A DNA stretch of 49,558 bases, taken from Spirosoma fluviale. Lineage in GTDB: Bacteria > Bacteroidota > Bacteroidia > Cytophagales > Spirosomataceae. This document shows, piece after piece, positions 41,405 to 49,558 of this stretch. A program made the translations under genes and the position numbers. Below the pieces are notes generated by a model, which saw only the letters and a list, made by a program, of their open reading frames with translations, had not been told where the DNA came from and searched no databases. The stretch is taken from assembly GCA_945883625.1 (NCBI GenBank), contig CAMCXW010000014.1, forward strand, positions 1 to 49,558, in the 5' to 3' direction. Each line of letters begins with the position of its first letter. Positions within the stretch are counted from its first letter, which is position 1.

Positions 41405-41568
41405 GTCCAACGTCTAACGTCTAACGTCCAACGTCTAACGTCCAACGTCTAACGTCCAACGTCTAACGTCCAACGTCTAACGTCTAACGTCCAACGTCTA
41501 ACGTCTAACGTCCAACGTCTAGTGAACGTCTAGCGTCCAACGTCCAGCGTCTAACGTCTAACGTCTAA
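41405..41568. repeat. Large tandem array of a 7-bp repeat (GTCYAAC)
   Basis: About 23 units of GTCTAAC and GTCCAAC fill 164 bases with one interruption at about 41520-41525. Units often alternate, giving a 14-bp higher order. The array ends at the TAG stop codon of secA (41565-41567, minus strand). Confidence 0.92.
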
Positions 41569-44500
41569 GATATAACAACCGCTCTCCCACTCTCCACATC
41601 CGCCTCCACAGCCTTGTACTTCACATTTTCCTTGATGCTGCCATCAATGTACTGAACCGTAACGCGCTGATTTCTGTCCGCGATTTTAATCGCCTGACGT
41701 GGTGCGACACGCTCTTGAGTCGCTTCGGATGGGTCGTAATATCCGGGATCTTCTTGTGCGCCAGATAGGCCGCCCAACAACGATGACAATGCCTCATCTT
41801 TGCTCATCTGTAATTTAGGAGTCTTTTCTTTCGGTGCTTTTGCCGCCGATTGATTCGTCGACTGCACCGCCGGAATCTCCGCCTTAACCACAAAACTAAT
41901 CGTGTCCATATTCACCCGAGCCACAAAACGTTGGAATAAATTCACCGCCTCAAATTTGTAAATCAACAAGGGATCTTTTTGCTCGAATACGGCATTTTGC
42001 ACCGACTGCTTTAAGTCATCCATCTCGCGTAAATGCTCTTTCCACTCTTGGTCAATTAAGGTCAACGTGATGAATTTCTCCATCTCCGTAATCACTTCCT
42101 TACCCTGTGAAAGAATTGTTTTATCCGCATCCACCACAATTCCAGTGACCATTTGGCCATTCGAAATAGGTACTTGAATGCCTGAAAAACCCTGACGTTT
42201 TGCCTCTTCTGCCACTTGAATCACCTGATTCGAAATCACCTCATTCTTCGCTTTATAGTGCTGCTCAGCCGCCAAAAACAATTGTTCCGTCTTGCGATCA
42301 GGTGCCAAACGACTAAATTCCTCCGCCGTAAACGGTGGCTCCATACCCAAAATCTCAATCACCTTTAATTCTAATTCGGTGTAGTCGGTGTAGTTTGCCG
42401 ACAAATCTTGGCACACGTCAAATAAAATATTAACGATGTCCAACGATAAACGCTCGCCCAAAAGTGCATTTTGCCGACGCTTATAAATCGCATTTCGTTG
42501 GTAATTCATCACGTCATCGTATTCCAATAACCGCTTCCGAATACCAAAGTTATTTTCCTCCACTTTCTTCTGCGCACGCTCAATCGACGACGTAATCATC
42601 GAGTGCTGGATCACTTCTCCCTCTTCCATCCCCAAACGATCCATCACTTTAGCAATACGATCCGACCCAAACAAACGCATTAAATTATCCTCCAAAGACA
42701 CAAAGAATTGAGACGAACCCACATCCCCTTGACGTCCCGCACGACCACGCAACTGCCGATCGACACGACGCGATTCATGTCGCTCCGTTCCTATAATAGC
42801 CAAACCTCCCGAAGCTTTCGATTCTGGACTTAACTTAATATCCGTTCCACGACCCGCCATGTTGGTCGCAATCGTAACCTTGCCCGATTGACCCGCTTCC
42901 GCCACAATCTCCGCCTCGCGCGCATGCTGTTTGGCATTCAATACATTGTGCTGAATCTTGCGAATACTCAATAAACGACTCAATAATTCTGAGTTTTCAA
43001 CAGACGTTGTACCCACTAAGACCGGTCGGCCCGCCGTAACTAATTCCTGAATCTCCTCCGCAACGGCATTGTATTTTTCGCGGACCGTACGGTATACTTT
43101 GTCCTCGTGATCCTTTCGTTGAACCACACGATTGGTTGGGATGGATACGACGTCCAACTTATAAATCGTCCAAAACTCACCCGCCTCTGTTTCCGCTGTT
43201 CCCGTCATACCACCTAATTTATGGTACATCCGGAAATAATTTTGCAAGGTAATTGTTGCGTAAGTCTGCGATGCATCCTCCACATTTACGCCCTCCTTTG
43301 CCTCAATCGCCTGATGTAATCCATCTGAATACCGACGACCCTCCATCACACGACCCGTTTGCTCATCCACAATCTTCACTTTGCCATCGACCAAGATATA
43401 TTCGGTATCTTTTTCGAATAGGGAATAGGCTTTTAATAACTGGCTCACCGTATGAATACGGGATGCTTTTTCATTGTATTCTGAAATGAGCTGCTCCTTT
43501 TGAGCTAATCGCTCACTATCGTTCAAGTCCTTATTTTGCTCGATTTTAGTTAAATCAATCGATAAGTGAGGTAAAACGAAGAAATCAGGATTTTCTGTAT
43601 TCCCACTCATAAAGGCCAAACCTTTTTCAGTCAATTCAACCTGATTGTTTTTCTCCTCAATCGTAAACAATAAAGGCTCATCCGCTTGTGGCATCAGTTT
43701 TTGATTCTCTGCCAAATAGATTGATTCCGTCTCATTCATCAATTGCTTCATGCCGCTTTCTGACAAGAATTTAATTAATGGTTTCGACTTAGGAAGTCCA
43801 CGGTGAGCACGAAATAACGCTAACCCACCTTCTTTGCGATCTCCCGCAGCGATCAGTTTTTTAGCCTCAACTAAGAAATTTTGTACGATTTGTTTTTGGG
43901 CTTCAACCAATTTGTGAACGCGCGGTTGGAACGCCTCAAACTCCTGTTCATCACCTTTCGGAATCGGTCCCGAAATAATTAACGGGGTACGCGCATCATC
44001 AATCAATACAGAATCGACCTCATCCACCATCGCAAAATGGTGTGGTCTTTGCACCTGATCTTCTAGACTTCGTGCCATATTATCGCGCAAATAATCGAAA
44101 CCAAATTCGTTATTTGTGCCATACGTAATATCCGCCATATAGGCTTGTCGGCGCTCATCCGTATTCGGCTCATGCTTATCAATGCAATCCACTTTCAAGC
44201 CATGGAATTCAAACAAAGGTGCATTCCACTCGGAGTCACGTTTCGCCAAGTAATCATTGACAGTTACAATATGTACGCCACGTCCTGCTATCGCATTTAG
44301 GTAAGTGGGAAGTGTAGAAACCAACGTTTTACCCTCACCCGTACCCATTTCAGAGATTTTTCCTTGATGCAAGACAATACCACCGATCAACTGTACATCG
44401 TAATGTATCATCTCCCAAGTAATCTGATTGCCTGCCGCGAGCCATTGATTATGCCAAATTGCTTTTTCGCCCTCAATAACCACATTGGCTTTTTTGGATG

Positions 44501-44924
44501 CGATAAATTTATCTTCTATGGTAGCCGTAACGACTAATTTTTTATTCTCTGTAAATCGACGTGCCGTTTCCTTCACAACAGCAAAGGCTTCGGGCAAAAT
44601 GTCAAGAAGCACAATTTCCAATTGCTTGTTGCGCTCTTCGTTTAATTTATCAATTTGTTGGAAAAATGTCTCCTTCTCATCCACATCAGCCGTAGCCATT
44701 CCTTGCGTATGCAATTCAGTAATTTGCGTGTCGATTTCCAAGAGAAATTCGGCAATACGCTGTTTAAACTCGGATGTTTTGCCACGAAGTGCATCATCTG
44801 AAATATCATGCAGCTGAGCGTAGGCGTCTTTAATTTTATCAACAATCGGAAGAATTACTTTGATGTCGCGGTCCGATTTGGTACCAAATATCTTTGTAAC
44901 GGTTTTGCTTAGTATCGAAAACAT
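41565..44924 (-). CDS. secA: Preprotein translocase ATPase SecA
   Basis: At 1119 residues it is the long Bacteroidota form. The DEAD motor is intact: [16 protein letters not shown] (Walker A) near residue 191, [17 protein letters not shown] near 300, and [14 protein letters not shown] with [21 protein letters not shown] in the second lobe. An insertion of about 150 residues between motor parts ([15 protein letters not shown] onward) is typical of this phylum. The C-terminal zinc finger is absent; the protein ends in a Lys-rich linker and a short beta segment ([21 protein letters not shown]). It drives Sec export. The TAG stop coincides with the edge of the 7-bp array, and secA converges with proB and the four-helix-bundle gene. 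Confidence 0.97.
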   Translation of the reverse strand: MFSILSKTVTKIFGTKSDRDIKVILPIVDKIKDAYAQLHDISDDALRGKTSEFKQRIAEFLLEIDTQITELHTQGMATADVDEKETFFQQIDKLNEERNKQLEIVLLDILPEAFAVVKETARRFTENKKLVVTATIEDKFIASKKANVVIEGEKAIWHNQWLAAGNQITWEMIHYDVQLIGGIVLHQGKISEMGTGEGKTLVSTLPTYLNAIAGRGVHIVTVNDYLAKRDSEWNAPLFEFHGLKVDCIDKHEPNTDERRQAYMADITYGTNNEFGFDYLRDNMARSLEDQVQRPHHFAMVDEVDSVLIDDARTPLIISGPIPKGDEQEFEAFQPRVHKLVEAQKQIVQNFLVEAKKLIAAGDRKEGGLALFRAHRGLPKSKPLIKFLSESGMKQLMNETESIYLAENQKLMPQADEPLLFTIEEKNNQVELTEKGLAFMSGNTENPDFFVLPHLSIDLTKIEQNKDLNDSERLAQKEQLISEYNEKASRIHTVSQLLKAYSLFEKDTEYILVDGKVKIVDEQTGRVMEGRRYSDGLHQAIEAKEGVNVEDASQTYATITLQNYFRMYHKLGGMTGTAETEAGEFWTIYKLDVVSIPTNRVVQRKDHEDKVYRTVREKYNAVAEEIQELVTAGRPVLVGTTSVENSELLSRLLSIRKIQHNVLNAKQHAREAEIVAEAGQSGKVTIATNMAGRGTDIKLSPESKASGGLAIIGTERHESRRVDRQLRGRAGRQGDVGSSQFFVSLEDNLMRLFGSDRIAKVMDRLGMEEGEVIQHSMITSSIERAQKKVEENNFGIRKRLLEYDDVMNYQRNAIYKRRQNALLGERLSLDIVNILFDVCQDLSANYTDYTELELKVIEILGMEPPFTAEEFSRLAPDRKTEQLFLAAEQHYKAKNEVISNQVIQVAEEAKRQGFSGIQVPISNGQMVTGIVVDADKTILSQGKEVITEMEKFITLTLIDQEWKEHLREMDDLKQSVQNAVFEQKDPLLIYKFEAVNLFQRFVARVNMDTISFVVKAEIPAVQSTNQSAAKAPKEKTPKLQMSKDEALSSLLGGLSGAQEDPGYYDPSEATQERVAPRQAIKIADRNQRVTVQYIDGSIKENVKYKAVEADVESGRAVVIS

Positions 44925-45076
44925 GTTTGACAGTGCCTACCTAGGCTTGGTGAAAAATTTAAATCGCAATTTACCAATTTGAATTTTTATCCGTGCTATG
45001 TTGGATCAATTAATCCAATATTTTTGAAAATTTGAACCTATAATTGGTTTATTTTGTATTCCAAATTTCATTTTCC

Positions 45077-45550
45077 ATGGCTGATTATCCCGTATCACCC
45101 CGCCGTACCCCGCGCAAAAAGTTAAAAATGCCAATATTTGGTGGCATGGTGGGTGGATCCTCTTCAGGTCCTGCAGATACAGGAAAGAATTTCACTACCT
45201 ATCTGATTGCTATTGTTGCTGTCGCATTAATTGCACAAATCTACTTGCCTAAATTCTGGGCTGAAAATTTATACGACTCTCCAGATGAACTGACTGAGAT
45301 GACTTTAGATGGAGCGATTCGAAAGAAGTATGCGGACGCCTCAAATAAAAATGAAATCCACTACATTTTAGTTGTTAAAGAAAAGGGTAACACGCGAAAA
45401 AAAATTGATTTGTATTTAGCTGACCCCAATTTTTTCGATCAGGTAGCTGTTCCTTTTCGTGTCAAAAAAGAAGCTGGTAGCCTCGCAGTTCGTGTCATAC
45501 GCTTCGCAAAACCCGATACCATATTGAATATTAACCTGTTAAAAAAATAA
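45077..45550 (+). CDS. Single-pass membrane protein of unknown function
   Basis: The likely start is ATG 45077 (MADYPVSPRRTPRKK); a TTG 11 codons upstream would add hydrophobic residues encoded in the AT-rich gap. The protein then has 157 residues: a basic cytoplasmic N-terminus, a membrane helix near residues 42-60 (YLIAIVAVALIAQIYL) and a C-terminal domain of mixed strands and helices. I recognise no family. It is divergent from secA with a gap of about 150 bases and may relate to envelope or secretion function only by position. It ends 56 bases before the next gene. Confidence 0.6.
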   Translation: MADYPVSPRRTPRKKLKMPIFGGMVGGSSSGPADTGKNFTTYLIAIVAVALIAQIYLPKFWAENLYDSPDELTEMTLDGAIRKKYADASNKNEIHYILVVKEKGNTRKKIDLYLADPNFFDQVAVPFRVKKEAGSLAVRVIRFAKPDTILNINLLKK

Positions 45551-45558
45551 TCAATTAG

Positions 45559-45588
45559 TTGATTATTCGGTTTTGACTTTTATATTTG
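45559..45588 (+). promoter_or_regulatory. Bacteroidota-type promoter of the DUF1800 gene
   Basis: TTG (45559-45561) and TATATTTG (45581-45588) are 19 bases apart, a full match to the downstream box. Transcription would start near 45595 and gives a short leader to ATG 45607. The alternative TTG start at 45586 overlaps the promoter and is therefore unlikely. Confidence 0.68.
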
Positions 45589-45606
45589 CGTTATAACTTA
45601 CATTTT

Positions 45607-46977
45607 ATGCCTGGCGCATCACCATCAAACGTTAGACATCTTCTATCCAGAACATTGTTCGGTTTTTCAGCGAATGACTATGAAAAAGCGATGGGATATG
45701 GGTCACTAACTTCTTTAGTGGACCAAGCTTTATTAGCCCCAGTTCCACTTCCTGCAGCTCCTAATGCGTGGGTTTCGCTCGTTCCTGCTCAGGCCCAACA
45801 AAGTTCCGGCGATGCTGGACGCTGGTATACGGAATTAACGCAATGGTGGAATAAACGCATGTATACACAAGGGTTAAGCATGCAAGAAAAAGTCGTTTTA
45901 TTTCTGCATAACCATTTTTCCTGTGAACGTGACAAGGTGAATTATCCCCAGTACATGTATCAGCAGAATCAGTTGTTTCGGAAATTTGCCTTTGGAAATT
46001 TCAAACAGCTTGTAAAAGAGATTAGTGTAGATCCTACCATGCTGATCTACCTTGATGGTAACAATAGCCGCGGGGCAGCCCCAAATGAAAATTATGGTCG
46101 TGAATTATTGGAACTTTTTACGATCGGTATCGGTAATTATTCAGAGAACGATGTTAAACAAGCTGCTAAAGCTCTCTCAGGATATCAAGTGCGTGGCTTA
46201 ACGGTTATCTATGATCCAGCCCGTTCCTACACAAACGCTTCGCTTACCATTCTAGGTAAAACAGCCAAATTTAATGTCAATTCGTTGGTCGACTTAATTT
46301 TCGAGCAGAAAGCAACGGCTGAATTTATTTGTCGCAAGATTTACCAACATTTCGTATACTATAAAGCGGATGAAGTTTTTGTAAAAAAAATGGCAGACGT
46401 TTTTCGGTCCAATAATTTTGAGCTGAAACCGGTATTTCGATTTTTGATGCTTTCGGATGAGTTTTACCAACCAAGTATTTTGGCTAGTCGGATAAAAAAT
46501 CCACAAGAATTAATGATCGGTTCATTAAAGCTTCTGCAAATACCAGTGCCAGATTGGAACAATGTATTTGAGCTAGCAAGAACGCTGCAAATGCAATTAT
46601 TTCAACCACCTGATGTCGCGGGCTGGCCCGGACAACGGGAGTGGATTAGCTCGACGACCTATTCGCACCGAGGCGGATTTACGGATTCGTTGCTATCAGG
46701 AAAGCGGTTCAATGGTGCTAATGTTACGGGCAAATTGAATCCTTTGGTATATGCGCGAAGTTTTGCCAACTGCGAGAAAGCGGTGGCCTTTGTCAATCAA
46801 CTCATTGACCTATTTATAGTATTTCCAATTTCGGATACTAAGCGGGCGTTTTTGCTAGAAACGATGTTGGAAGGCACGATTGCGGCCAATTGGTCTACAA
46901 ATACACCTCAAGCAGATGTGCGTATTGCTCGTTTAATTAAGGCGATGATGCGCATGCCCGAATATCAATTGAACTAA
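45607..46977 (+). CDS. DUF1800 family protein
   Basis: The 456-residue protein has the DUF1800 pattern: HLLSRTLFGFSANDYEKA at the start, VLFLHNHFSCE near residue 98, MLIYLDGNNSRGAAPNENYGRELLELFTIGIGNYSENDV near 145, and FQPPDVAGWPGQREWISSTTY near 335. I see no signal peptide. DUF1800 and DUF1501 proteins are nearly always encoded together; their function is unknown, though secreted or surface roles are suspected. It ends 2 bases before the DUF1501 gene. ATG 45607 (MPGASPSNVRH) is preferred to the TTG at 45586 because of the promoter position. Confidence 0.92.
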   Translation: MPGASPSNVRHLLSRTLFGFSANDYEKAMGYGSLTSLVDQALLAPVPLPAAPNAWVSLVPAQAQQSSGDAGRWYTELTQWWNKRMYTQGLSMQEKVVLFLHNHFSCERDKVNYPQYMYQQNQLFRKFAFGNFKQLVKEISVDPTMLIYLDGNNSRGAAPNENYGRELLELFTIGIGNYSENDVKQAAKALSGYQVRGLTVIYDPARSYTNASLTILGKTAKFNVNSLVDLIFEQKATAEFICRKIYQHFVYYKADEVFVKKMADVFRSNNFELKPVFRFLMLSDEFYQPSILASRIKNPQELMIGSLKLLQIPVPDWNNVFELARTLQMQLFQPPDVAGWPGQREWISSTTYSHRGGFTDSLLSGKRFNGANVTGKLNPLVYARSFANCEKAVAFVNQLIDLFIVFPISDTKRAFLLETMLEGTIAANWSTNTPQADVRIARLIKAMMRMPEYQLN

Positions 46978-46979
46978 GG

Positions 46980-48521
46980 ATGAAAAAGAAGATCAGTCGG
47001 CAATCATTTTTACAATCAATGGCAGTTTTGTCCGGAGGTGTTACTTTTGGTATCGGTTCGATGCCAGGTAAAGCCTTTGCACAGATTCCTTCTGCTCTTG
47101 CAGGTCAAGCAGAGCCAGGAAAAGTTTTAGTTATCATTCAGTTGGGTGGAGGTAATGATGGATTAAATACCGTGATTCCAGGAGAAGACGATAAATATTA
47201 CACTGCCCGTCCCAACATTGCTATTCCAAAAGCAAGTGCCCTTAAGTTAGATAAAGACATGTATTTGCATCCCTCGATGGTGGGAATTAAAAAATTATAT
47301 GATGCGGGCCAAGTGGCTATTGCTCAAAATATTGGGTACCCGAACCCGAATCGCTCGCACTTTAGAGCTACGGATATTTGGAATACAGGTTCTGCCTCAA
47401 ACGTGGTTTTGGAGGAAGGTTGGGCCGGCCGTTATTTACTGACGCAGTATCCTAATTTCCCGATTCAAATGCCTAAGCATCCGATGGCGGTTCAATTGGG
47501 CTCTGTTGAATCCTTGGCCTTTCAGTCAGATCTTGGCCGTTTTGGTACTGTTTTTGAAGATCCGAACCTATTTTATCAATTGGTAAATGGGTCAACTGCC
47601 GATATGGATGCTCCGCCGAAAACGCAGGCAGGAGAGGAGTTAGGTTTTTTAAATCAAGTGGCAGCAGCTTCGATTCAGTTTGCTACGGTCATTCAGTCCA
47701 GTGCGGCTAAAGGAAAAAATTCGTTAACCTACCCAAGTACAGGTTTAGGTAGGCAGTTAGGAATCGTGTCAAAGTTGGTGTCTGGAGGCTTAAACACCCC
47801 CATTTATTTAGTTAATATAGGTGGATTTGATACGCATACAAATCAACTAACGCAGCATGCCAATTTGTGGCGGACGATTTCAGAGGCTGTATCTGCTTTT
47901 CAAACAGATTTGAAAAATCAAAATTTGGCTGATCGGGTAAGTGTTATGACATTTTCGGAGTTTGGCCGACGCATCAATCAGAATGGTTCATTAGGTACCG
48001 ATCATGGAACGGCCGCGCCTATGTTTGTTATTGGAAAAACTGTTCGTGGAGGTATTTTGGGTGCTAATCCGGATTTAACTTCCGTGGATGCGAATGGTGA
48101 TTTGAAATTTAAATACGATTACCGTCAAGTATATAGTACTGTTTTACGGGATCACCTTGGCTTAGATAATGTGCGAACGGCGACGATTTTTCAATCTACC
48201 TTTGAGCGACTTCCTTTATATAACAATTCGATCGAGGGAATGCCTGAGCAACATACGATGGAATTATTGGTGCCTTGGCCGAATCCGATTCGCCAAACTG
48301 GCTTGATTCAATATGGTATTTTTGTGGAGACGGATATTTTACTTGCAGTTTATGATATTCAAGGCCGCTTAATCCTGAACTTGTTTGAAGGAAAGCGCGC
48401 GGTAGGTTCTTATTCTGTGACTTTGGAGGGTTCTTTGCTAGCCTCAGGTCATTATATTCTGAGTTTGCAAAATCTTCGTGGTGGCCGAATAACACGAAGC
48501 ATCCAGATTCAAAACGATTAA
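46980..48521 (+). CDS. DUF1501 protein with type IX sorting domain
   Basis: A long N-terminal export signal (KKKISRQSFLQSMAVLSGG, basic then hydrophobic, similar to Tat signals) precedes the DUF1501 domain, with LVIIQLGGGNDGLNTVIP near residue 50, NPNRSHFRATDIWNTG near 118, and LGTDHGTAAPMFVIG near 340. These motifs are those of sulfatase-like DUF1501 proteins. The last 80 residues (PWPNPIRQTGLIQY to SIQIQND) match a type IX secretion C-terminal sorting domain, so the protein is probably exported to the cell surface. It is coupled to DUF1800 by a 2-base gap. The enzymatic role is unknown. Confidence 0.93.
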   Translation: MKKKISRQSFLQSMAVLSGGVTFGIGSMPGKAFAQIPSALAGQAEPGKVLVIIQLGGGNDGLNTVIPGEDDKYYTARPNIAIPKASALKLDKDMYLHPSMVGIKKLYDAGQVAIAQNIGYPNPNRSHFRATDIWNTGSASNVVLEEGWAGRYLLTQYPNFPIQMPKHPMAVQLGSVESLAFQSDLGRFGTVFEDPNLFYQLVNGSTADMDAPPKTQAGEELGFLNQVAAASIQFATVIQSSAAKGKNSLTYPSTGLGRQLGIVSKLVSGGLNTPIYLVNIGGFDTHTNQLTQHANLWRTISEAVSAFQTDLKNQNLADRVSVMTFSEFGRRINQNGSLGTDHGTAAPMFVIGKTVRGGILGANPDLTSVDANGDLKFKYDYRQVYSTVLRDHLGLDNVRTATIFQSTFERLPLYNNSIEGMPEQHTMELLVPWPNPIRQTGLIQYGIFVETDILLAVYDIQGRLILNLFEGKRAVGSYSVTLEGSLLASGHYILSLQNLRGGRITRSIQIQND

Positions 48522-48546
48522 TTTTTTCCGGCCAAGCAATATTTGT

Positions 48547-48604
48547 TACCTTTGATGAATCAAATGCAGGCAACAATTCTACATTTTGGTCGTTATTCAT
48601 CAAA
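48547..48604 (+). promoter_or_regulatory. Promoter box overlapping a long inverted repeat
   Basis: TACCTTTG at 48547-48554 matches the Bacteroidota downstream box; the upstream box at 48522-48527 is only T-rich. TTTGATGAAT (48551-48560) and ATTCATCAAA (48595-48604) are exact complements with a 34-base loop. The leader of the next gene would carry the downstream arm and most of the loop. Confidence 0.45.
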
Positions 48605-48613
48605 TTTTAACTA

Positions 48614-49507
48614 ATGCGTTTATTTCTGCTGGTAAGTTTATTTTTGATCCGTTTTGCTTCAATGGCTCAAAGTCCGTTTTGGTTTTTAGGTCAACGAGCT
48701 GGTGGGTATACCGATCGCTTTGATGCCCATTCTACCGTTTCGATCGGTATGGGATCTTCGAATTATATAGGTGATTTAGCCCCTTTAGGTGGTTTTGCAC
48801 AGGCCGGAATTCAGTCGATGCGCTGGAATCTAGGAGCTCAATTTACACGTCATTTTTCAAAAAATTTCAGTGCTCGATTTGGTTTGTCGTATGTGCGACT
48901 TGCCGGGGACGATAATTATTTTGATCAAAATGGGGACTTTTCAGGCAGTTACTACCGCAATTTGCATTTTCAAAATGACTTAAAGGAGTTAACTATTTTA
49001 GGTGTTTTTGAACTGATGGGTAATAAAGAATTCATTCGCAAAAGACCCCAATTTGCACCATATGTAATGGTGGGAATTGCGGCATTTTCACATGACCCCC
49101 GGGCTCGAAAAGATGCTCTTATGTCGAATGGAACATTAGTTAAAGGAAATTGGATTAGTTTACATGGTCAAAATACCCCATCCGAAGGAAATTCCTACAG
49201 TTTGGTGGGACTGGCCATTCCGGTGGGCGTAGGTTTTCGCTACCGTTTGACGGATGATTTTGATCTTGGTTTTGAAATCATGCACCGTGTGGCGTTTAGT
49301 GATTATTTGGATGATGTTTCGGATAATCGGAATCAGGTACCTGCGGCAACTAGTTTTTATACGAATCGTTCTATACTTAGCGTGGCGCCTAACACTTTAG
49401 CGGTTCGAAATACGACCAAACCCGCTGTGGTTCCCGAATATTCATGGGGAGTAGATCAGTATTTTACCACCCAAATTCAGTTGGTATATCATATTCCTAA
49501 AAAGTAG
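48614..49507 (+). CDS. Outer-membrane beta-barrel protein (PorG/DUF6089-like)
   Basis: A signal peptide (MRLFLLVSLFLIRFASMAQ) is followed by alternating strands: VSIGMGSSNYIGDL near residue 41, MRWNLGAQFTRHFSKNFSARFGLSYV near 69, and VGFRYRLTDDFDLGFEIMHR near 205. This is the look of the DUF6089/PorG outer-membrane family of the type IX secretion and gliding machinery. The strongest match is the GMGSSNYIGDLAP opening. It ends with a strand-type sequence (TTQIQLVYHIPKK). It lies 92 bases after the DUF1501 gene, in keeping with a secretion-related neighbourhood. Confidence 0.72.
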   Translation: MRLFLLVSLFLIRFASMAQSPFWFLGQRAGGYTDRFDAHSTVSIGMGSSNYIGDLAPLGGFAQAGIQSMRWNLGAQFTRHFSKNFSARFGLSYVRLAGDDNYFDQNGDFSGSYYRNLHFQNDLKELTILGVFELMGNKEFIRKRPQFAPYVMVGIAAFSHDPRARKDALMSNGTLVKGNWISLHGQNTPSEGNSYSLVGLAIPVGVGFRYRLTDDFDLGFEIMHRVAFSDYLDDVSDNRNQVPAATSFYTNRSILSVAPNTLAVRNTTKPAVVPEYSWGVDQYFTTQIQLVYHIPKK

Positions 49508-49511
49508 TCTG

Positions 49512-49558
49512 TTGAATCGTTTTCTTCTTTTTGTGGGTTTATTTCTGAGCTGTCTGAC
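49512..49558 (+). CDS. Start of a signal-peptide-bearing gene, cut by the window
   Basis: A TTG at 49512 opens a frame MNRFLLFVGLFLSCL that runs off the window. It looks like an export signal or lipoprotein signal (FLSCL). It is 4 bases from the previous stop, so a coupled gene is likely, but too little is visible for identity, and another start could lie beyond. Confidence 0.4.
   Translation, partial: MNRFLLFVGLFLSCL

Noticed and set aside
41405-41568. CRISPR array
   Set aside because: The unit is only 7 bp, units are contiguous without spacers, and there are no cas genes in the window.

Overview
The window comes from a member of the Bacteroidota, most likely an aquatic Cytophagales-type bacterium. 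Evidence is the gliding gene gldG, a type IX secretion sorting domain on a DUF1501 protein, Bacteroidota promoters (TTTG, about 20 bases, TAnnTTTG), and an arginine operon with GNAT, argG, argC and argD genes. Genus assignment is inference.

About the first 28 kb is an AT-rich genomic island integrated at the 3' end of a tRNA-Val(TAC) gene. Its ends are a 13-base direct repeat at 137-149 and 28060-28072. A tyrosine integrase and an excisionase-like HTH gene lie next to the tRNA. The flank left of the island carries diverged copies of the same end architecture (paired 9-base repeats, terminator hairpin, tRNA core), so a second element probably sits in tandem beyond the window. No relaxase or conjugation gene is visible.

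Island cargo has several parts. (1) A minus-strand Ter/TerY-P stress or defence locus at 1.1-12.5 kb: three TerD-like proteins, three vWA (TerY-like) proteins, a PP2C phosphatase, an unusual protein kinase, a TerC membrane protein, a GYF-PrsW membrane protease, small membrane or basic proteins, and a TPR protein. (2) A plus-strand operon at 12.7-21.1 kb resembling a multi-gene restriction system: MmeI-like DNA methyltransferase, SF2 helicase, GIY-YIG protein, DUF262/HNH protein, followed by a lipoprotein DNA/RNA nuclease. (3) A mobile-element module at 21.1-26.7 kb: serine recombinase, VirE-N/BT4734-type protein, small unknown genes, a candidate ADP-ribosyltransferase, and an excisionase-like HTH protein. 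This module also holds structured, repeat-bearing non-coding stretches.

From 28 kb on is ordinary chromosome: a second TerC gene, a thioredoxin-like protein, dnaN, gldG, a PpiD/SurA-type foldase, the arginine operon, aat, proB, secA, a small membrane protein, a DUF1800/DUF1501 secretion pair, and a PorG/DUF6089-like outer-membrane protein. Scattered through it is a family of 7-bp tandem repeats (TAGACGT / GTCYAAC). They start exactly at TAG stop codons of several genes and flank, in inverted orientation, a four-helix-bundle (23S IVS-type) gene between proB and secA. This arrangement is the least explained pattern in the chromosome part. In the island, the expanded Ter locus with a GYF-PrsW protease and the four-gene methyltransferase/helicase/two-nuclease operon are the strongest candidates for under-described systems.
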